Source: a virus
Strand: one strand, 5' to 3'
IMG/VR virus record: IMGVR_UViG_3300050343_000265
Coordinates: 19,954-83,953 of that record
DNA length: 64,000 nucleotides
The notes below the pieces were generated by a model. That model was not told the origin of the DNA. It saw only the letters and a list, made by a program, of their open reading frames with translations, and did no database searches. Positions 41,481 through 48,828 of this stretch are shown in pieces (positions within the stretch are counted from its first letter, which is position 1; the number at the start of each line of letters is the position of its first letter). The position numbers and the translations under genes are program-made.

Positions 41481-42212
41481 TTATGCGTATTGCGGTAGAT
41501 TTTGATTAGCGGTTTCAAAGAAAGCAGGCATACGTGATGCACGAGTATCAATTAATCCCTCTGCTTTACCTCTGGAGTAGAGCGAATCTGAATTCGCCAG
41601 CCAGAAGTTTGACGACAGATGCTTATGCTCTGCTTCCCCTTTGAGGGATTGAAGGCACCAAGCAACCGTAGCTCGCCTAAGGTTATTGAGGGTTTTGTCA
41701 GACTTAAGTCCAAGCGCTTCACACACGAGTGTGTTCGCCGCGACATGGGTCTGTTCGTCTCTTGAGATGTCGGCGGATGTTGTGCGTAATCCTGTATCTC
41801 CCAGTCGTCGGAAGATGGGCAGTAAGACGAAGAAGACTGATCTCTCAAGTACCACAGCTTTGAGAACAGGATGGCGGTCCAACTCAAGCCAGGTTTTACA
41901 AATGTGTGCAGCTTCTTTCTCAAACCGAGGGGAGACTCCGTGTGCAGCAGCTGCGAAATTAAGGGCAATGTCATGTTTCTCTTCATCAACAACGTTAGAA
42001 GCAAGTAGTTCCTTACAGCCTTTAACGTCAGGCAGATCGCCCTTCATAGCGTCAGCAATAAAATCACCAACGGGAATCTCAAGACAACGTAGCGCTAATG
42101 CACGTTGAATGACTTCTTCGCCACCATCAAGTAGCTGACCAGCTGATACTTGAACTGGAGTCCAGGTACGCTTGCGCTGGTGAAGATGAATGTAAGGAGT
42201 TTCTGCTTTCAT
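41481..42212 (-). CDS. nrdB: Class I ribonucleotide reductase small subunit, no radical Tyr
   Basis: The 243-residue protein has E77-x-x-H80, E123 and E153-x-x-H156, the metal ligands of class I beta subunits. The residue four after the first His, normally the radical Tyr, is Leu84. So it should use a metal-based radical, as in subclasses Ic or Id; cyanophage RNRs of this sort have been described. It is shorter than usual beta subunits (about 320 or more). It partners NrdA upstream. Confidence 0.85.
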   Translation of the reverse strand: MKAETPYIHLHQRKRTWTPVQVSAGQLLDGGEEVIQRALALRCLEIPVGDFIADAMKGDLPDVKGCKELLASNVVDEEKHDIALNFAAAAHGVSPRFEKEAAHICKTWLELDRHPVLKAVVLERSVFFVLLPIFRRLGDTGLRTTSADISRDEQTHVAANTLVCEALGLKSDKTLNNLRRATVAWCLQSLKGEAEHKHLSSNFWLANSDSLYSRGKAEGLIDTRASRMPAFFETANQNLPQYA

Positions 42213-42229
42213 TGGATTGGGTATAGGGT

Positions 42230-43654
42230 TTATTCAGCGCAGCCAACACAGGCTGCAGGGTCATTAAAGATGTTGATAATGCCGTCATCATCGTCGTCAC
42301 CGTCGTTGAATCCGAACATAGTTCCAAAATCACCGTCTAGTGCAGCAAGTGCATCATCTTTTGCCTGGGTATTCTGCATAACTTGCAAGCTGTAGTACAG
42401 CGAAGTTTGGGGAGAATCAAGCCAAGCTTCAATAAAGTCATCGTCGTATTGAACAACGTCGCTCCATGAATTGAAACTATAGCCATGCGCCAGGCCGGTG
42501 CGTTTAAGCATTTCCATAATGCCATCGACTACACGTTTGTAGTTGTCCCAGCCAACTGAATCGGCTGTTTCAACTTCTCCGTAATCGAATGTTTCGACAC
42601 CGAATGTAGAGCTGTCCCTATCCACTGTGCGTCCGATTGGCGGTGCAATTTCGGGGGCCGTGGTATAGCCAGCTCGGTCTGTGTAACGGTAACTACATGA
42701 GGCAGTTGGAGCAATAGCAAAGCAGCGATCCATATTGGCCCGTTCTGCAATAGCTGCTGCTGAATCAACACCTAGCTGAAGTTCTTTAACTATCTTACGT
42801 GCTTCTGGAGTCGTAATGTAATCACCTTCGGGATACAAATGCGCAGTAAGTGCTTCGCCAAACTGTTCGTAAGTGACGTTCTCCAGAGCCAATAGATTTG
42901 CTAGTCCAAGCATTCCAAGTCCTACCTGACGATCCTCCTTTTGAGTGAGATACTCACCAGTCTTTTCAACACCAGTTTTTGAATGCAGATCAATAAGCTC
43001 TGACATCCCTGCAATAAATGCGGATGGAATATCTTCAGGACGACAAGCGCCCAAGTTTATATGTTCCAAAAGACAAGTGCCACGGCTCTTGAGAAAAACC
43101 TCAAGGCAAACGTTGGCATAAATACGCTCACCATGCTGATCGCTGCGGATCTTGGCAAGCCAGATGTCACCACGAGCAATGCCTTTGAGGATTGCATCTT
43201 TGACTGCAGGCTTGGCCATGTCCCACATGACGTTAGACAAGTTAATGCAACGCTTAGCCCAAGGGATTTCATGCCTAGGCATGTTTACAAACTCAAGAAT
43301 ATCCCGATGATTGCAATCTAGGTGGAGCACAACAGCGCCGTTCTTGTAGACCCCACCTCTACGTAGTTGCTCATTCAAACAGCTATAGATTTTGCCAAAT
43401 GAGCAAGGCCCCGAACTTACTAGCCCTTTACCGTTGTCATGCCCGGCAGGACGGATCTTAGAAAGATGTACAGCAACGCCTGCTCCAAAACGTAGTCCAT
43501 GACTCACGTAGCGCCAGCTGGCCTCAATTCCATTAGGTCCTTCCATGCTGTCTTCGACAACAAATACTGTGCAGCTGACAGGGAGGCGACTGGCTGGATC
43601 ATCAATCCAATTTTGTACACGACCAGTTCGTGCAATTACCTGATTATTTTCCAT
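42230..43654 (-). CDS. nrdA: Class I ribonucleotide reductase large subunit, short form
   Basis: MENNQVIARTGRVQ at 43654 is used because the upstream ATG lies in MazG. The 474-residue protein has active-site patterns: SCTVFVVEDS (redox Cys), NVCLEV (thiyl Cys and Glu), CLLEHINLGAC, IAPTASCSYRYTDRAGYTT and a C-terminal CVGC pair. It lacks the ATP-cone and is much shorter than E. coli NrdA (about 760). It reduces NDPs to dNDPs. Confidence 0.9.
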   Translation of the reverse strand: MENNQVIARTGRVQNWIDDPASRLPVSCTVFVVEDSMEGPNGIEASWRYVSHGLRFGAGVAVHLSKIRPAGHDNGKGLVSSGPCSFGKIYSCLNEQLRRGGVYKNGAVVLHLDCNHRDILEFVNMPRHEIPWAKRCINLSNVMWDMAKPAVKDAILKGIARGDIWLAKIRSDQHGERIYANVCLEVFLKSRGTCLLEHINLGACRPEDIPSAFIAGMSELIDLHSKTGVEKTGEYLTQKEDRQVGLGMLGLANLLALENVTYEQFGEALTAHLYPEGDYITTPEARKIVKELQLGVDSAAAIAERANMDRCFAIAPTASCSYRYTDRAGYTTAPEIAPPIGRTVDRDSSTFGVETFDYGEVETADSVGWDNYKRVVDGIMEMLKRTGLAHGYSFNSWSDVVQYDDDFIEAWLDSPQTSLYYSLQVMQNTQAKDDALAALDGDFGTMFGFNDGDDDDDGIINIFNDPAACVGCAE

Positions 43655-44087
43655 TGGTGTCGTAGTAATTAAGTTGAGGTTTTGGTAAACAGTCAGCCAG
43701 ATCAGGCGGTAAATACGATGGACCTTTAAGGACCTTTCCGTCTTCTCTATAAATTGGCTTTCCTTGTTCATCTAGTTTACTGAGATTAGACTCATAAACG
43801 AGTTGCATAGCCTTATCTAAATCGATGCCATAAGTAGCAGCAAATTGATAGCAAACAAAGACAAGGTCTGATAGTTCCTTTACAAGTTCTTCTCTACGAT
43901 TTGTATTTTCAGGATCAGCAAAGCATTCATCCGCAGCAGTCATAAACTCCTGGCCTTCTTCAGCTATTAATCGTAGCTGCATATCCCATAAATTCTTTTT
44001 AATAAATCCAAACCTAGAGATATTGTCAAGAGTTTCTTGATTAAAGATCTCTCTGAATTTACGTGCTTGATCAAGTAATGTCATCAT
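43644..44087 (-). CDS. mazG: MazG-like nucleotide pyrophosphohydrolase
   Basis: The 147-residue protein has the E-E-x-x-E / E-x-x-D Mg-binding pattern in LIAEEGQEFM and ELVKELSDLVFV, and the DL..K segment DKAMQLVYESNLSKLD. MazG family enzymes hydrolyse NTPs/dNTPs and possibly ppGpp; cyanophage MazG may change host growth signalling. The start overlaps IF-1's stop and its end overlaps nrdA. Confidence 0.88.
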   Translation of the reverse strand: MMTLLDQARKFREIFNQETLDNISRFGFIKKNLWDMQLRLIAEEGQEFMTAADECFADPENTNRREELVKELSDLVFVCYQFAATYGIDLDKAMQLVYESNLSKLDEQGKPIYREDGKVLKGPSYLPPDLADCLPKPQLNYYDTNGK

Positions 44088-44311
44088 TATTCCCTGAATG
44101 TGATGCGTCCTCTTGTTAAATCAAAAGGACTAAGTTCTACGGTAACTCGATCACCAACCAAGAGCTGGATCTTACGTGTTACCAATTTTCCTGATGCTCT
44201 ACACAAACACTTATGTTCTGCTGGCTCATCTAGTTCAACATTGAAGTATCCGTTGCCGCTCTCCTTAAAGATGACACCTTTCGTTTCAATGACATTTGCT
44301 TTTTTGCTCAT
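44087..44311 (-). CDS. infA: Translation initiation factor IF-1 homologue
   Basis: The 74-residue protein is an S1-type OB fold with the IF-1 pattern: GVIFKESGNGYFNVEL, then HKCLCRASGKLVTRKIQLLV and the end GDRVTVELSPFDLTRGRITF. Bacterial IF-1 binds the ribosomal A site of 30S. Compared with E. coli it has a short insertion in the middle (DEPAEH). Located between MazG and a small gene in the dNTP operon; it may redirect initiation during infection. Confidence 0.92.
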   Translation of the reverse strand: MSKKANVIETKGVIFKESGNGYFNVELDEPAEHKCLCRASGKLVTRKIQLLVGDRVTVELSPFDLTRGRITFRE

Positions 44312-44459
44312 ATTCTTTTACAGATTTGAAATATAGTTTGTTGTATTTAACGATCATCTCGTTAATTACTTCGCGGTCGTCAAGCTCATCAATAGCAATT
44401 AAGTGCTGAGAGCATCCATGAAGCTCACCAATAAGGAGTAAGTATTGTTCAGGCTGCAT
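44286..44459 (-). CDS. Small helical protein upstream of IF-1
   Basis: ATG at 44459 opens a 57-residue frame MQPEQYLLLIGELHGCSQHL and onward, ending at 44286. It overlaps IF-1 by 26 nt and the next gene by 11 nt. Helical; unknown. Confidence 0.55.
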   Translation of the reverse strand: MQPEQYLLLIGELHGCSQHLIAIDELDDREVINEMIVKYNKLYFKSVKEYEQKSKCH

Positions 44460-44664
44460 TAAAACCTTTTAATTTTTTGTGTTTCTTTTTATCTTTCTTA
44501 TACAGATTATGTGGCCCAATTTTACAAAGCTGCTCATCGCTTTCCTTAGAAAGGATAGAACACATTTGATCTACTGCCATGGCAAATATACCCGCATGAG
44601 ACAGTTTGGCAACCATGTGATGTGACAGATCAAATATAAACTCTTCACGCTCATTTTCTGTCAT
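44449..44664 (-). CDS. Small helical protein
   Basis: The 71-residue protein has a helical core (EEFIFDLSHHMVAKLSHAG) and a Lys-rich C-terminus (KKDKKKHKKLKGFNAA). It overlaps the thioredoxin-like gene by 4 nt. A similar layout appears in 46168-46395 (YERDFIFDIDAYLIDN), so the two may be related. Confidence 0.55.
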   Translation of the reverse strand: MTENEREEFIFDLSHHMVAKLSHAGIFAMAVDQMCSILSKESDEQLCKIGPHNLYKKDKKKHKKLKGFNAA

Positions 44665-45008
44665 TCTGGATGTGCGTATGTGTAGGCATCGAGTGTTGCT
44701 TGGAGGTGCTCAATAATTGAGTTAGCTCCCACGAATCGTTCAACAGATTCTTCTCGATAGTCACAGTCTTCATCGCCGTCTTCATCTAGTCGGCAGGAAA
44801 CCTCCTCATGAACGACGACGAGTGTTGGTGACAGTTCCACCGATAACTCCTCCGCCAACGCTGTAGGGCTGCCTGAGGGTGCTTTAAGAGGGACAAAGTC
44901 CAACTCAGCCGCTTCGTTTTCTGTGAGAGTTTTGACGTGGTCCTTGAGACGATCGCAAGGAGCACACCCGTCTTGGGTAAAAACATAGAGCTTGTAGTTT
45001 TTCATCAT
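44661..45008 (-). CDS. Thioredoxin-fold protein (CAPC active site)
   Basis: MMKNYKLYVFTQDGCAPCDR at 45008 is taken as the start. The 115-residue protein has the active-site C-A-P-C and the cis-Pro in LSPTLVVV, both needed for dithiol activity. It contains an unusual acidic cysteine-bearing insertion (CRLDEDGDEDCD). It may reduce the RNR encoded downstream. Confidence 0.85.
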   Translation of the reverse strand: MMKNYKLYVFTQDGCAPCDRLKDHVKTLTENEAAELDFVPLKAPSGSPTALAEELSVELSPTLVVVHEEVSCRLDEDGDEDCDYREESVERFVGANSIIEHLQATLDAYTYAHPE

Positions 45009-45012
45009 TGTT

Positions 45013-45309
45013 TTAAGCAGGATTACCATCAGTGAAATAGAAACCACCGATACAGTTCTCGTTATTTGATATTACTAAATGTCGTGCATGTTGATAACAT
45101 CTCATACCCATATGATAGGAAATCATGACGGGATCACCAACATTAACGGTATCGAGTTTGCTGCACATGATTAGACGTACAGCAGGTGGTTTACGTTTGT
45201 ACTGGATCTCTGCTTCATAAGCAAGGTGTGGGTCCTCTTCCATTGTGTTGGGGTTAAAAACTGTTCTGACTTTTGGTGCAGTCACTGGGATTGCTTCCAT
45301 TTCAGACAT
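45013..45309 (-). CDS. Hypothetical protein
   Basis: Start MSEMEAIPVTAP at 45309 is preferred because it sits in the stop overlap of the previous gene. The 98-residue protein has beta-rich sequence (KRKPPAVRLIMCSKLDTVNV) with no known motif, in the dense small-gene operon. Confidence 0.5.
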   Translation of the reverse strand: MSEMEAIPVTAPKVRTVFNPNTMEEDPHLAYEAEIQYKRKPPAVRLIMCSKLDTVNVGDPVMISYHMGMRCYQHARHLVISNNENCIGGFYFTDGNPA

Positions 45310-45457
45310 TAGTTTTTTCAAGTTCTTCTTCCTCTAAGTAAATACAAAAGTCATCAAAGTCCATTGGTCCAAGCCAGTCATCGTATAGATACTGGGGAGT
45401 GGGGTCGAAGTCGTCGAGGTATTCCTCAAACTTGACCCGCTTCTCTTGTTCAGTCAT
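45302..45457 (-). CDS. Small acidic protein
   Basis: MTEQEKRVKFEEYLDDFDPT at 45457 gives 51 residues, very acidic (YLEEEELEKTNV end). It overlaps the genes on both sides by a few bases. It could be a nucleic-acid mimic, but nothing proves this. Confidence 0.5.
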   Translation of the reverse strand: MTEQEKRVKFEEYLDDFDPTPQYLYDDWLGPMDFDDFCIYLEEEELEKTNV

Positions 45458-45653
45458 TAGTCCATTGAAATGAAATATTTGAAGCATCTTCTATAAATGC
45501 TTCTTCGAGTTCCTCATATCCCTTGTCAGAAAGGTCATCCTGTAAATGAGGTGAGTTGTCTATATAAACAGGAATGAGTTGTTCTATTTGACGCATGAGT
45601 GAGTTTGCAAGAAATGCTCGAAACCGTGTTTGTTCTTTTGCTGTAAGTGTCAT
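45450..45653 (-). CDS. Small helical protein
   Basis: The 67-residue protein (MTLTAKEQTRFRAFLANSLM) is acidic in its C-terminal half. It overlaps its upstream neighbour by 4 nt (ATGA). Unknown. Confidence 0.5.
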   Translation of the reverse strand: MTLTAKEQTRFRAFLANSLMRQIEQLIPVYIDNSPHLQDDLSDKGYEELEEAFIEDASNISFQWTND

Positions 45654-45793
45654 TTGTTTGTAATTAGACGGTATGTTGTACGACGCTTACCGTTAGCTAA
45701 ACGTCGATTCAGCAAAGCCAATTCTTTTTTGGCAAGTTCTTCATCCTCAAAGGATTCTTTGGTGACCCAGACTTGTTGTTGAATGTGAATCAT
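45650..45793 (-). CDS. Small basic protein (47 aa)
   Basis: ATG at 45793 gives MIHIQQQVWVTKESFEDEEL and on, ending at 45650. Both ends overlap neighbours by four bases, strong evidence for a real translated gene. Basic C-terminus (NRRLANGKRRTTYRL). Unknown. Confidence 0.6.
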   Translation of the reverse strand: MIHIQQQVWVTKESFEDEELAKKELALLNRRLANGKRRTTYRLITNK

Positions 45794-46011
45794 GAGTTAG
45801 GCAGGTGCAGTTTTAGCGGAGGTAGATACTTTTTCTCAGCAAGGTACACTTCGACTTCCTGGCGCTGATCGCTAGTGAGATAACCAAACATGATGTTGAG
45901 TATTTGGTTGAGATAATGGTCAGGATGTTCTGGTGAGTCTTGGGCCAATCCTGCGTGACACAGGAGTACGACATCGAGCACGTCATAGTCTGGTAACTTG
46001 TCAACGTTCAT
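45790..46011 (-). CDS. Small hypothetical protein
   Basis: MNVDKLPDYDVLDVVLLCHA at 46011 is the likely start (the longer frame overlaps the whole next gene). The 73-residue protein has YLTSDQRQEVEVYLAEKKY and unknown function. Confidence 0.5.
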   Translation of the reverse strand: MNVDKLPDYDVLDVVLLCHAGLAQDSPEHPDHYLNQILNIMFGYLTSDQRQEVEVYLAEKKYLPPLKLHLPNS

Positions 46012-46171
46012 TTGTAAATTGGATGTATTCGGTGGGATTTTCTGCAAAATAATCAAGTAGTTCTAGAAGCCGACATGCTGTAATGTGCTCCCCATCAATA
46101 GATAATTGGAGGAGCACACTGTTGAGATAACGTCTAGCAGCCAGCAGTTCGGTAACTGCCCGTGATGTCAT
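46001..46171 (-). CDS. Small helical protein (56 aa)
   Basis: ATG at 46171 gives MTSRAVTELLAARRYLNSVL and ends at 46001, overlapping genes on both sides by 4 and 11 nt. Helical. Unknown. Confidence 0.55.
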   Translation of the reverse strand: MTSRAVTELLAARRYLNSVLLQLSIDGEHITACRLLELLDYFAENPTEYIQFTNER

Positions 46172-46395
46172 TCCTCTTTTTCTTCCTCTTCTTTCTTCTG
46201 TAGTTGTAACTGTGTTCTGGAATATTCAGATACACAGTCGTCAACAATAATCTCGAGCTCTTGTGAGTCCAGCTCTTCAAGTGCCATTGCACAGACAGAG
46301 CGGCGGATGGTCATTGTCATAGATGGATAGTTGTCGATTAGATATGCGTCAATATCAAAAATGAAATCGCGCTCATAATCAGTTTTTACAGGCAT
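46168..46395 (-). CDS. Small helical acidic protein
   Basis: The 75-residue protein begins MPVKTDYERDFIFDIDAYLI and ends in a Lys/Glu-rich tail. It resembles 44449-44664 in its EEFIFDL / RDFIFDI core, so they may be paralogues. Overlaps the next gene by one base. Confidence 0.5.
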   Translation of the reverse strand: MPVKTDYERDFIFDIDAYLIDNYPSMTMTIRRSVCAMALEELDSQELEIIVDDCVSEYSRTQLQLQKKEEEEKEE

Positions 46396-47048
46396 CAGAA
46401 GTCATCCTCTTTATTTACTTCAGTTGTTGGCAAAGCACGAAGTTCATCAAGAACAGCAACTTCAGTAGGAACGCCAGAGATCTCTGCAGAAAGAATTTGT
46501 ACTGCATCTGTAACGCTGGCAATAATTCCTTCTTTATCTCTGTCAGAACGAAGATCGCGGAGCTGCTCATACATATGAGTGTCAGAAACACGCTCGCCAT
46601 CTAGGTAGATGTTGGCGAATGAAGGACGCATGCCTTGATCACCACGCTTGGACCAGAAGGTAAACGGTGTGTTGAAGTCATACATCGTTGACCCCATGAT
46701 GCCCATCAAAGCTGTGACGACAGCTTGTGACCACATGGTTTCTACACCAGAAGTGAAGCAAAGCTTGATACCACCAGGACCACGCAGCTTGAGATTTAGT
46801 TTTGATGCTTTGAATGTACCAATGTCATGAACAATTTCAATGCCATAGCAGACAACATTTTTGAATGATTGTAGTGGCTTGCCGTTTGCTTGATTAAGAA
46901 GAGCAATGGGCTTGGAGTCTTTGTAGAAGAAAAATACAGCGTCAGATTCTTTCATTACGCCAACTCCAATAAGTAGGTCGTAATCAACTGGCGCAGATAG
47001 ACCACCAGTAAACTCAGAAATAATTGAAGCAGGATTAGCGATTGTCAT
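46395..47048 (-). CDS. Hypothetical 217-residue protein
   Basis: Alpha/beta protein without signal or membrane segment (DYDLLIGVGVMKESDAVFFF and WSKRGDQGMRPSFANIYLDG). It is the first gene of the dense operon that runs leftward to 41096. The GDQGMRPSFANIYLDG pattern recalls ssDNA-binding or recombination proteins, without certainty. Confidence 0.55.
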   Translation of the reverse strand: MTIANPASIISEFTGGLSAPVDYDLLIGVGVMKESDAVFFFYKDSKPIALLNQANGKPLQSFKNVVCYGIEIVHDIGTFKASKLNLKLRGPGGIKLCFTSGVETMWSQAVVTALMGIMGSTMYDFNTPFTFWSKRGDQGMRPSFANIYLDGERVSDTHMYEQLRDLRSDRDKEGIIASVTDAVQILSAEISGVPTEVAVLDELRALPTTEVNKEDDF

Positions 47049-47090
47049 AGTAAAAAGTAAGTGAATGCCATATAGGCAATAGGAAATAAA

Positions 47091-47106
47091 GGACCCATTA
47101 GGGTCC
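47091..47106 (-). terminator. UAAY-loop hairpin terminator
   Basis: GGACCC/GGGTCC with ATTA loop (UAAU on minus), followed on minus by TTTATTTC. It follows the 47112 gene. Confidence 0.75.
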
Positions 47107-47111
47107 GTATA

Positions 47112-47276
47112 TCAGCGGTTTCGAGCAGGATCTAAAGCCATTAGCCGATTGGCTTGTGCTTGACAACGATCAGCTACTAGTTGATAAACCTCTTGTGGGT
47201 TATCAGCTTCGTGCTCTCGAATTAATTGCAGCAGGAAATGCATGAACAGTCCTGTTAGTTCGCTTGTATTTTTCAT
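47112..47276 (-). CDS. Small helical protein (54 aa)
   Basis: ATG at 47276 gives MKNTSELTGLFMHFLLQLIR and ends at 47112 just before the hairpin. It starts 3 nt after the next gene's stop. Helical; unknown. Confidence 0.6.
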   Translation of the reverse strand: MKNTSELTGLFMHFLLQLIREHEADNPQEVYQLVADRCQAQANRLMALDPARNR

Positions 47277-47279
47277 TCG

Positions 47280-47447
47280 TCAGGCAGGTGCTAGTTCTCC
47301 AGCCATCTCAGCCAACTTGGCTGTAGCGCGGCATTGAAGAACGATCCAGGCAAGCTCACCTGATAGTTGATTTGTGTCGCAGAAATATTCGATTGTGTCG
47401 TCTATCAAACCTTCCAGCTCGGACAGCTGGTCGCGTGACAATTGCAT
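47280..47447 (-). CDS. Small helical protein (55 aa)
   Basis: ATG at 47447 gives MQLSRDQLSELEGLIDDTIE and ends at 47280. Forms a two-gene unit with 47112 between hairpins at 47091 and 47499. Unknown. Confidence 0.6.
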   Translation of the reverse strand: MQLSRDQLSELEGLIDDTIEYFCDTNQLSGELAWIVLQCRATAKLAEMAGELAPA

Positions 47448-47498
47448 TCATGAGAGATATAAGTGTTCAAGCCCATCGCCGGGCACAACATAAATATA

Positions 47499-47514
47499 GC
47501 GCCCATTAGGGCGC
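47499..47514 (-). terminator. UAAY-loop hairpin terminator
   Basis: GCGCCC/GGGCGC with an ATTA loop, followed on minus by TATATTTAT. Another short stem GCCC/GGGC lies at 47471-47484. Confidence 0.7.
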
Positions 47515-47544
47515 ATATGCTTGGTAACTAATACTTATTTAATA

Positions 47545-47886
47545 TCAACGACGACGACGTGCAGCCTTACGATCCGCTTTACGCTTTTCAGCTGCATTGT
47601 ACTGTGCGCTTCCAACTATGTTTCTTTGTGTCACGCGCTTAGATGTCGAACCGTAGGTTTTGCCACCTCGCTTCATGGATTTGATTTTTCCATCAGCACC
47701 TCTACGTGTTGCTGATGTAACTCCACCAGAGGCATTACGTTGACTAGAACGTGTTGAACCGTCGGCATTAGTACGCTTACGTGAAGTAGTACCGTCCCTG
47801 TTAGCTCGTTGCTTAATCGTGGCACCCTTCTTAGTTTTCCTAGTAGCGATTTGCCCCCGGCGTCCAGAGTAAGTAGTAGTAGGCAT
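47545..47886 (-). CDS. Highly basic low-complexity protein
   Basis: The 113-residue Arg/Lys/Ser/Thr/Gly-rich protein (GATIKQRANRDGTTSRKRTN and repeats NADGSTRSSQRNASGG) ends KADRKAARRRR. It is probably disordered and nucleic-acid-binding, like small packaging or virion histone-like proteins. A TACAAT element 30 nt upstream may be its promoter. It sits beside hli and psbA. Confidence 0.6.
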   Translation of the reverse strand: MPTTTYSGRRGQIATRKTKKGATIKQRANRDGTTSRKRTNADGSTRSSQRNASGGVTSATRRGADGKIKSMKRGGKTYGSTSKRVTQRNIVGSAQYNAAEKRKADRKAARRRR

Positions 47887-47908
47887 TAGTTTAAATACAA
47901 TTCTTTTT

Positions 47909-47916
47909 AAATTGTA
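47909..47916 (-). promoter_or_regulatory. -10-like element TACAATTT
   Basis: Minus-strand TACAAT begins 30 nt before the ATG at 47886. Confidence 0.4.
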
Positions 47917-47935
47917 TCAACTAAATATTGCTTAA

Positions 47936-48127
47936 TTACCAGAGCCCTGGGATCATTTGTCCAGTTACTGCATAACTACCAAGTGCTGCGATAATACCCA
48001 GCATTGCCAAACGGCCATTCAGTTTTTCAGCTTTTGTGTTGTGGTCCATGGTGATCTCCATTACTTGCATTTGTGGTTCTTTGGCGTAGATATTTGTTCT
48101 TCCGCCGTCTTCAATTATTGTAGTCAT
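47936..48127 (-). CDS. hli: High-light-inducible protein (Hli)
   Basis: The 63-residue protein has the chlorophyll-binding helix AEKLNGRLAMLGIIAALGSY (E-x-x-N-G-R-x-A-M) and continues AVTGQMIPGLW. Cyanophage Hli proteins are thylakoid single-helix proteins that protect photosystems during infection. It overlaps the next small gene start by four bases and lies in the psbA cassette. Confidence 0.95.
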   Translation of the reverse strand: MTTIIEDGGRTNIYAKEPQMQVMEITMDHNTKAEKLNGRLAMLGIIAALGSYAVTGQMIPGLW

Positions 48128-48267
48128 TTCTGTAATGTTTTGTTAAGCATCTTAAGTATAACCTCGAATTCTTGGTAACGAGGGTTGCGAATAGAGATAT
48201 TATTTTGCATGTAGATAACTACAGCAGCGCGAACATCGTTTAATTGTTCTTGAGTCAAGTCAATCAT
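48124..48267 (-). CDS. Small protein coupled to hli
   Basis: ATG at 48267 gives MIDLTQEQLNDVRAAVVIYM and ends at 48124, overlapping the hli start by four bases. Helical, 47 residues. Unknown; possibly a translation coupler. Confidence 0.6.
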   Translation of the reverse strand: MIDLTQEQLNDVRAAVVIYMQNNISIRNPRYQEFEVILKMLNKTLQK

Positions 48268-48279
48268 GATATTAAAAAA

Positions 48280-48299
48280 GGCCCTCGTAATGAGAGCCT
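48280..48299 (-). terminator. Hairpin terminator
   Basis: AGGC-CTC/GAG-GCCT stem with a GTAAT loop preceded by A6 (U run on minus), after the basic protein gene. Confidence 0.75.
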
Positions 48300-48329
48300 A
48301 GCAAATAAATAGTTCGTAAAACAATATTG

Positions 48330-48563
48330 TCAGTGAATGCCATACCGCTTATTGTAATTCTTTTCCTTACGGCGTTCAATATCATTAACTCTTTGGGCAC
48401 GAGCAGCATTATTAGCTTGTGCTCTTTTTCCAGTACCAGAGTTAGCACTGCCTTTATTCAGTTTAGTAATTTTTTTATTGGCTGCTGTTGTGGCCCTGGT
48501 GGGATTTTTTTTAGCAACAGATTTGCGTTGAGTGCTGGTACGTCCGCCACGTCCTGTAGCCAT
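48330..48563 (-). CDS. Highly basic small protein
   Basis: This 77-residue protein (MATGRGGRTSTQRKSVAKKN) is Lys/Arg/Asn-rich, with a helical middle and no hydrophobic core. Like 47545-47886 it may bind DNA or RNA. A TATACTAT element is 30 nt upstream. Confidence 0.55.
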   Translation of the reverse strand: MATGRGGRTSTQRKSVAKKNPTRATTAANKKITKLNKGSANSGTGKRAQANNAARAQRVNDIERRKEKNYNKRYGIH

Positions 48564-48585
48564 GATAAATATATCGAATTACATA

Positions 48586-48593
48586 TAGTATAT
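48586..48593 (-). promoter_or_regulatory. -10-like element TATACTAT
   Basis: Minus-strand TATACTAT begins 30 nt before the ATG at 48563. Confidence 0.4.
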
Positions 48594-48615
48594 CAATAAA
48601 ATTCTAAAAAGTGTG

Positions 48616-48828
48616 TCAATCATTTGACAGTACTAGAAAGAACTTTGTTTGATCTGTTGGTGAGTTTTCATAACACGAAATGTCACCGTATTCTTTATGT
48701 TCTTTGTATCCAACCATCTTTCCTTTTGTATTCATGAGGGCTGGCATGAATGCAATTAAAAGGAATACAGATGGAGCACCAATAAGTAGTGCGCCGCCGA
48801 TTACGTAGTAGGTGAGAAGTTCAATCAT
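48616..48828 (-). CDS. Small single-pass membrane protein in photosynthesis cassette
   Basis: The 70-residue protein has one clear transmembrane helix (GGALLIGAPSVFLLIAFMPA) at its N-terminal half and a polar tail. It lies between the hli and psbA areas and overlaps the endonuclease gene by 8 nt. A vague likeness to small photosystem subunits exists but is not enough to name it. Confidence 0.6.
   Translation of the reverse strand: MIELLTYYVIGGALLIGAPSVFLLIAFMPALMNTKGKMVGYKEHKEYGDISCYENSPTDQTKFFLVLSND

Noticed and set aside
48616-48828. PsbM or another small photosystem subunit
   Set aside because: Only the hydrophobic helix pattern is similar; length and tail differ.
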